Source of the DNA: Antedon bifida
Lineage: Eukaryota; Echinodermata; Crinoidea; Comatulida; Antedonidae
Assembly (NCBI GenBank): GCA_963402885.1
Contig: OY727098.1
Location: 17,904,717 to 17,968,716 of the forward strand
Direction of reading: 5' to 3'
Length of the DNA stretch: 64,000 nt
The translations under genes were made by a program, and so were the position numbers. The notes below the pieces were generated by a model that worked only from the letters and a program-made list of their open reading frames with translations, was not told the DNA's origin and did no database searches. Within the stretch, counting starts at the first letter, position 1. Every line of letters starts with the position of its first letter. Positions 62,883 through 64,000 of the stretch are shown here, piece by piece.

Positions 62883-64000
62883 TTTATAATGTATACATAC
62901 AACAATAACAAAAAGTGGCATATTAGACTCTTTAGTACTCTATTATTTGATGGATGTTTGCCTGATAACATTTACCATTCAAACAAACAAAATACAGGAT
63001 GTGTATATAAACTCACCATATATAGGCCTACTACTACTTTGAGGAATATTTAGTGACAAAAAACAAAATTTCAACGTTATACCAGGGAAGAGTGAAATTA
63101 CTCTACCCTGGTTATACTAATTTTGTGTAATCATGAAATAAATTAGAATTACAGTCAACCATATTCAGAGGATTCTATTAAGAAGACACGACTGTTTAGT
63201 TTTCAAAGGTGCCTTAATTTAATAGGTGTTCTACTAAGTAAAATACAATACATTTATATAAAATATATAACAATTGACAAAGGTTAGAGAAGGTTTACTT
63301 CCTGTCAATTTTATTTTTTTTTAAATGATATAAAAGATTAAGATTTTTTTACTAAGTGACCCTTTGAAAATATCAACAAAAAACCCAAATCTTCAAACTT
63401 AGCCTTTTAAAAATTCATTCATCTCACTGAATGGTGCTTTTAAAACCAATTTAATAACAAAAATTCTTACTATTGCATAAAAAGAAACAGACCGGGCCTC
63501 CAATTTACCCTTTGGCTGTACAATACCCCATACACAAAGCACTTTATAGATTAACAGAACTGGACATATTTAAGAAAACTCACCAGCCGTGACTGATAAA
63601 AGTTTTTGTCATGGTCGACACAAGATACTGAGTTCAAATCCTGGCCCTATCATAATAGTAATCAAAATCAATCAACTTTAATAGTATCCTTTTGTTAAAA
63701 GTCATGCCACTCACGAGGAATGGTGATGCAAGAATGCAAGAAGAAAAGAAATACAAAAACTATAAAATTAACCAATTTAAAATATAAAATGAAAAAATAA
63801 ACTTAAAATTAACAAAATAAAGCATAAAATAAAAAAACAGCACCTCTTTTCAAATACAAGAAAGTACTAAATATTTATATATTTTGTTTAAATTTTGTAT
63901 CAATTGCAAAACCTAGCAAAAAAAATATGCAACCTAGCAACAATAATGTGAAAGACCTTTTTACAGACTCTTTTGGGGTTTTTTTCCATCCTGTAATTCC
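62883..64000. other. Intergenic AT-rich DNA to the right edge
   Basis: No gene found. It contains a short palindrome at 63081-63114, TAAGAAGACAC/AATAGGTGTTCT words related to the 47655 repeat, and a weak tRNA B-box-like TTCAAATCC near 63635. Confidence 0.5.
63081..63114. repeat. Short palindrome (ACCAGGGAAGAGTGAAAT), copy 3
   Basis: ACCAGGGAAGAGTGAAAT overlaps a shortened right arm ATTACTCTACCCTGGT. Confidence 0.7.

Noticed and set aside
62001-62908. Overlapping long open frames (120-290 codons) in all three forward frames
   Set aside because: They are produced by the 31-bp minisatellite, which has no stop in any forward frame; there is no start, splice or domain support.
63588-63650. Possible tRNA-like sequence (TTCAAATCC B-box-like word)
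   Set aside because: No matching A box or foldable arms; too weak to annotate.

Overview
This is a eukaryotic (metazoan) nuclear window of three spliced genes in AT-rich, repeat-filled DNA. The short exons (about 80-450 bp), GT-AG introns, non-vertebrate protein sequences, abundant TAGGCCTA-type words and numerous MITE, SINE and LINE remnants suggest a marine invertebrate deuterostome, most likely an echinoderm. The taxon is inference; the gene identities are not.

Region 1 (30-30651, + strand) is the 3' part of a laminin alpha-chain gene of the alpha3/alpha5 class. At least 38 exons, all phase-compatible, encode about 2,487 residues: the end of a domain IV (L4b-type) globule, laminin EGF repeats, an L4a globule, more EGF repeats, the coiled coil and five LG domains, ending at a TAA. 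The 5' part lies outside the window. The long intron within LG1 holds three possible in-frame microexons, and the exon/intron border at 3714 is tandemly triplicated.

Region 2 (32648-37044, - strand) is a complete four-exon SAXO gene (stabilizer of axonemal microtubules, 468 aa), tail-to-tail with the laminin gene. Region 3 (38392-53234, + strand) is a complete EFL1 gene (17 coding exons, 1,110 aa), the GTPase that works with SBDS to release eIF6 from pre-60S ribosomal subunits. SAXO and EFL1 are head-to-head, with 1.35 kb between their start codons. As I recall, human EFL1 and SAXO2 are arranged the same way, which would make this an old divergent gene pair.

Region 4 (53235-64000) has no gene I can support. 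It holds a LINE reverse-transcriptase tail, a 550-bp terminal-inverted-repeat element, a 186-bp satellite with a three-unit higher-order repeat (58740-61350), and a 31-bp minisatellite open in all three forward frames (62000-62880).

At least three MITE-like families recur through introns and intergenic DNA, along with tRNA-derived SINE pieces and several minisatellites. I found no CRISPR array, operon or other prokaryotic feature and no clearly new biological system. The observations most worth testing are the LG1 microexons, the triplicated splice donor, the loss of the LG3 cysteine pair, the conserved divergent pair and the higher-order satellite.
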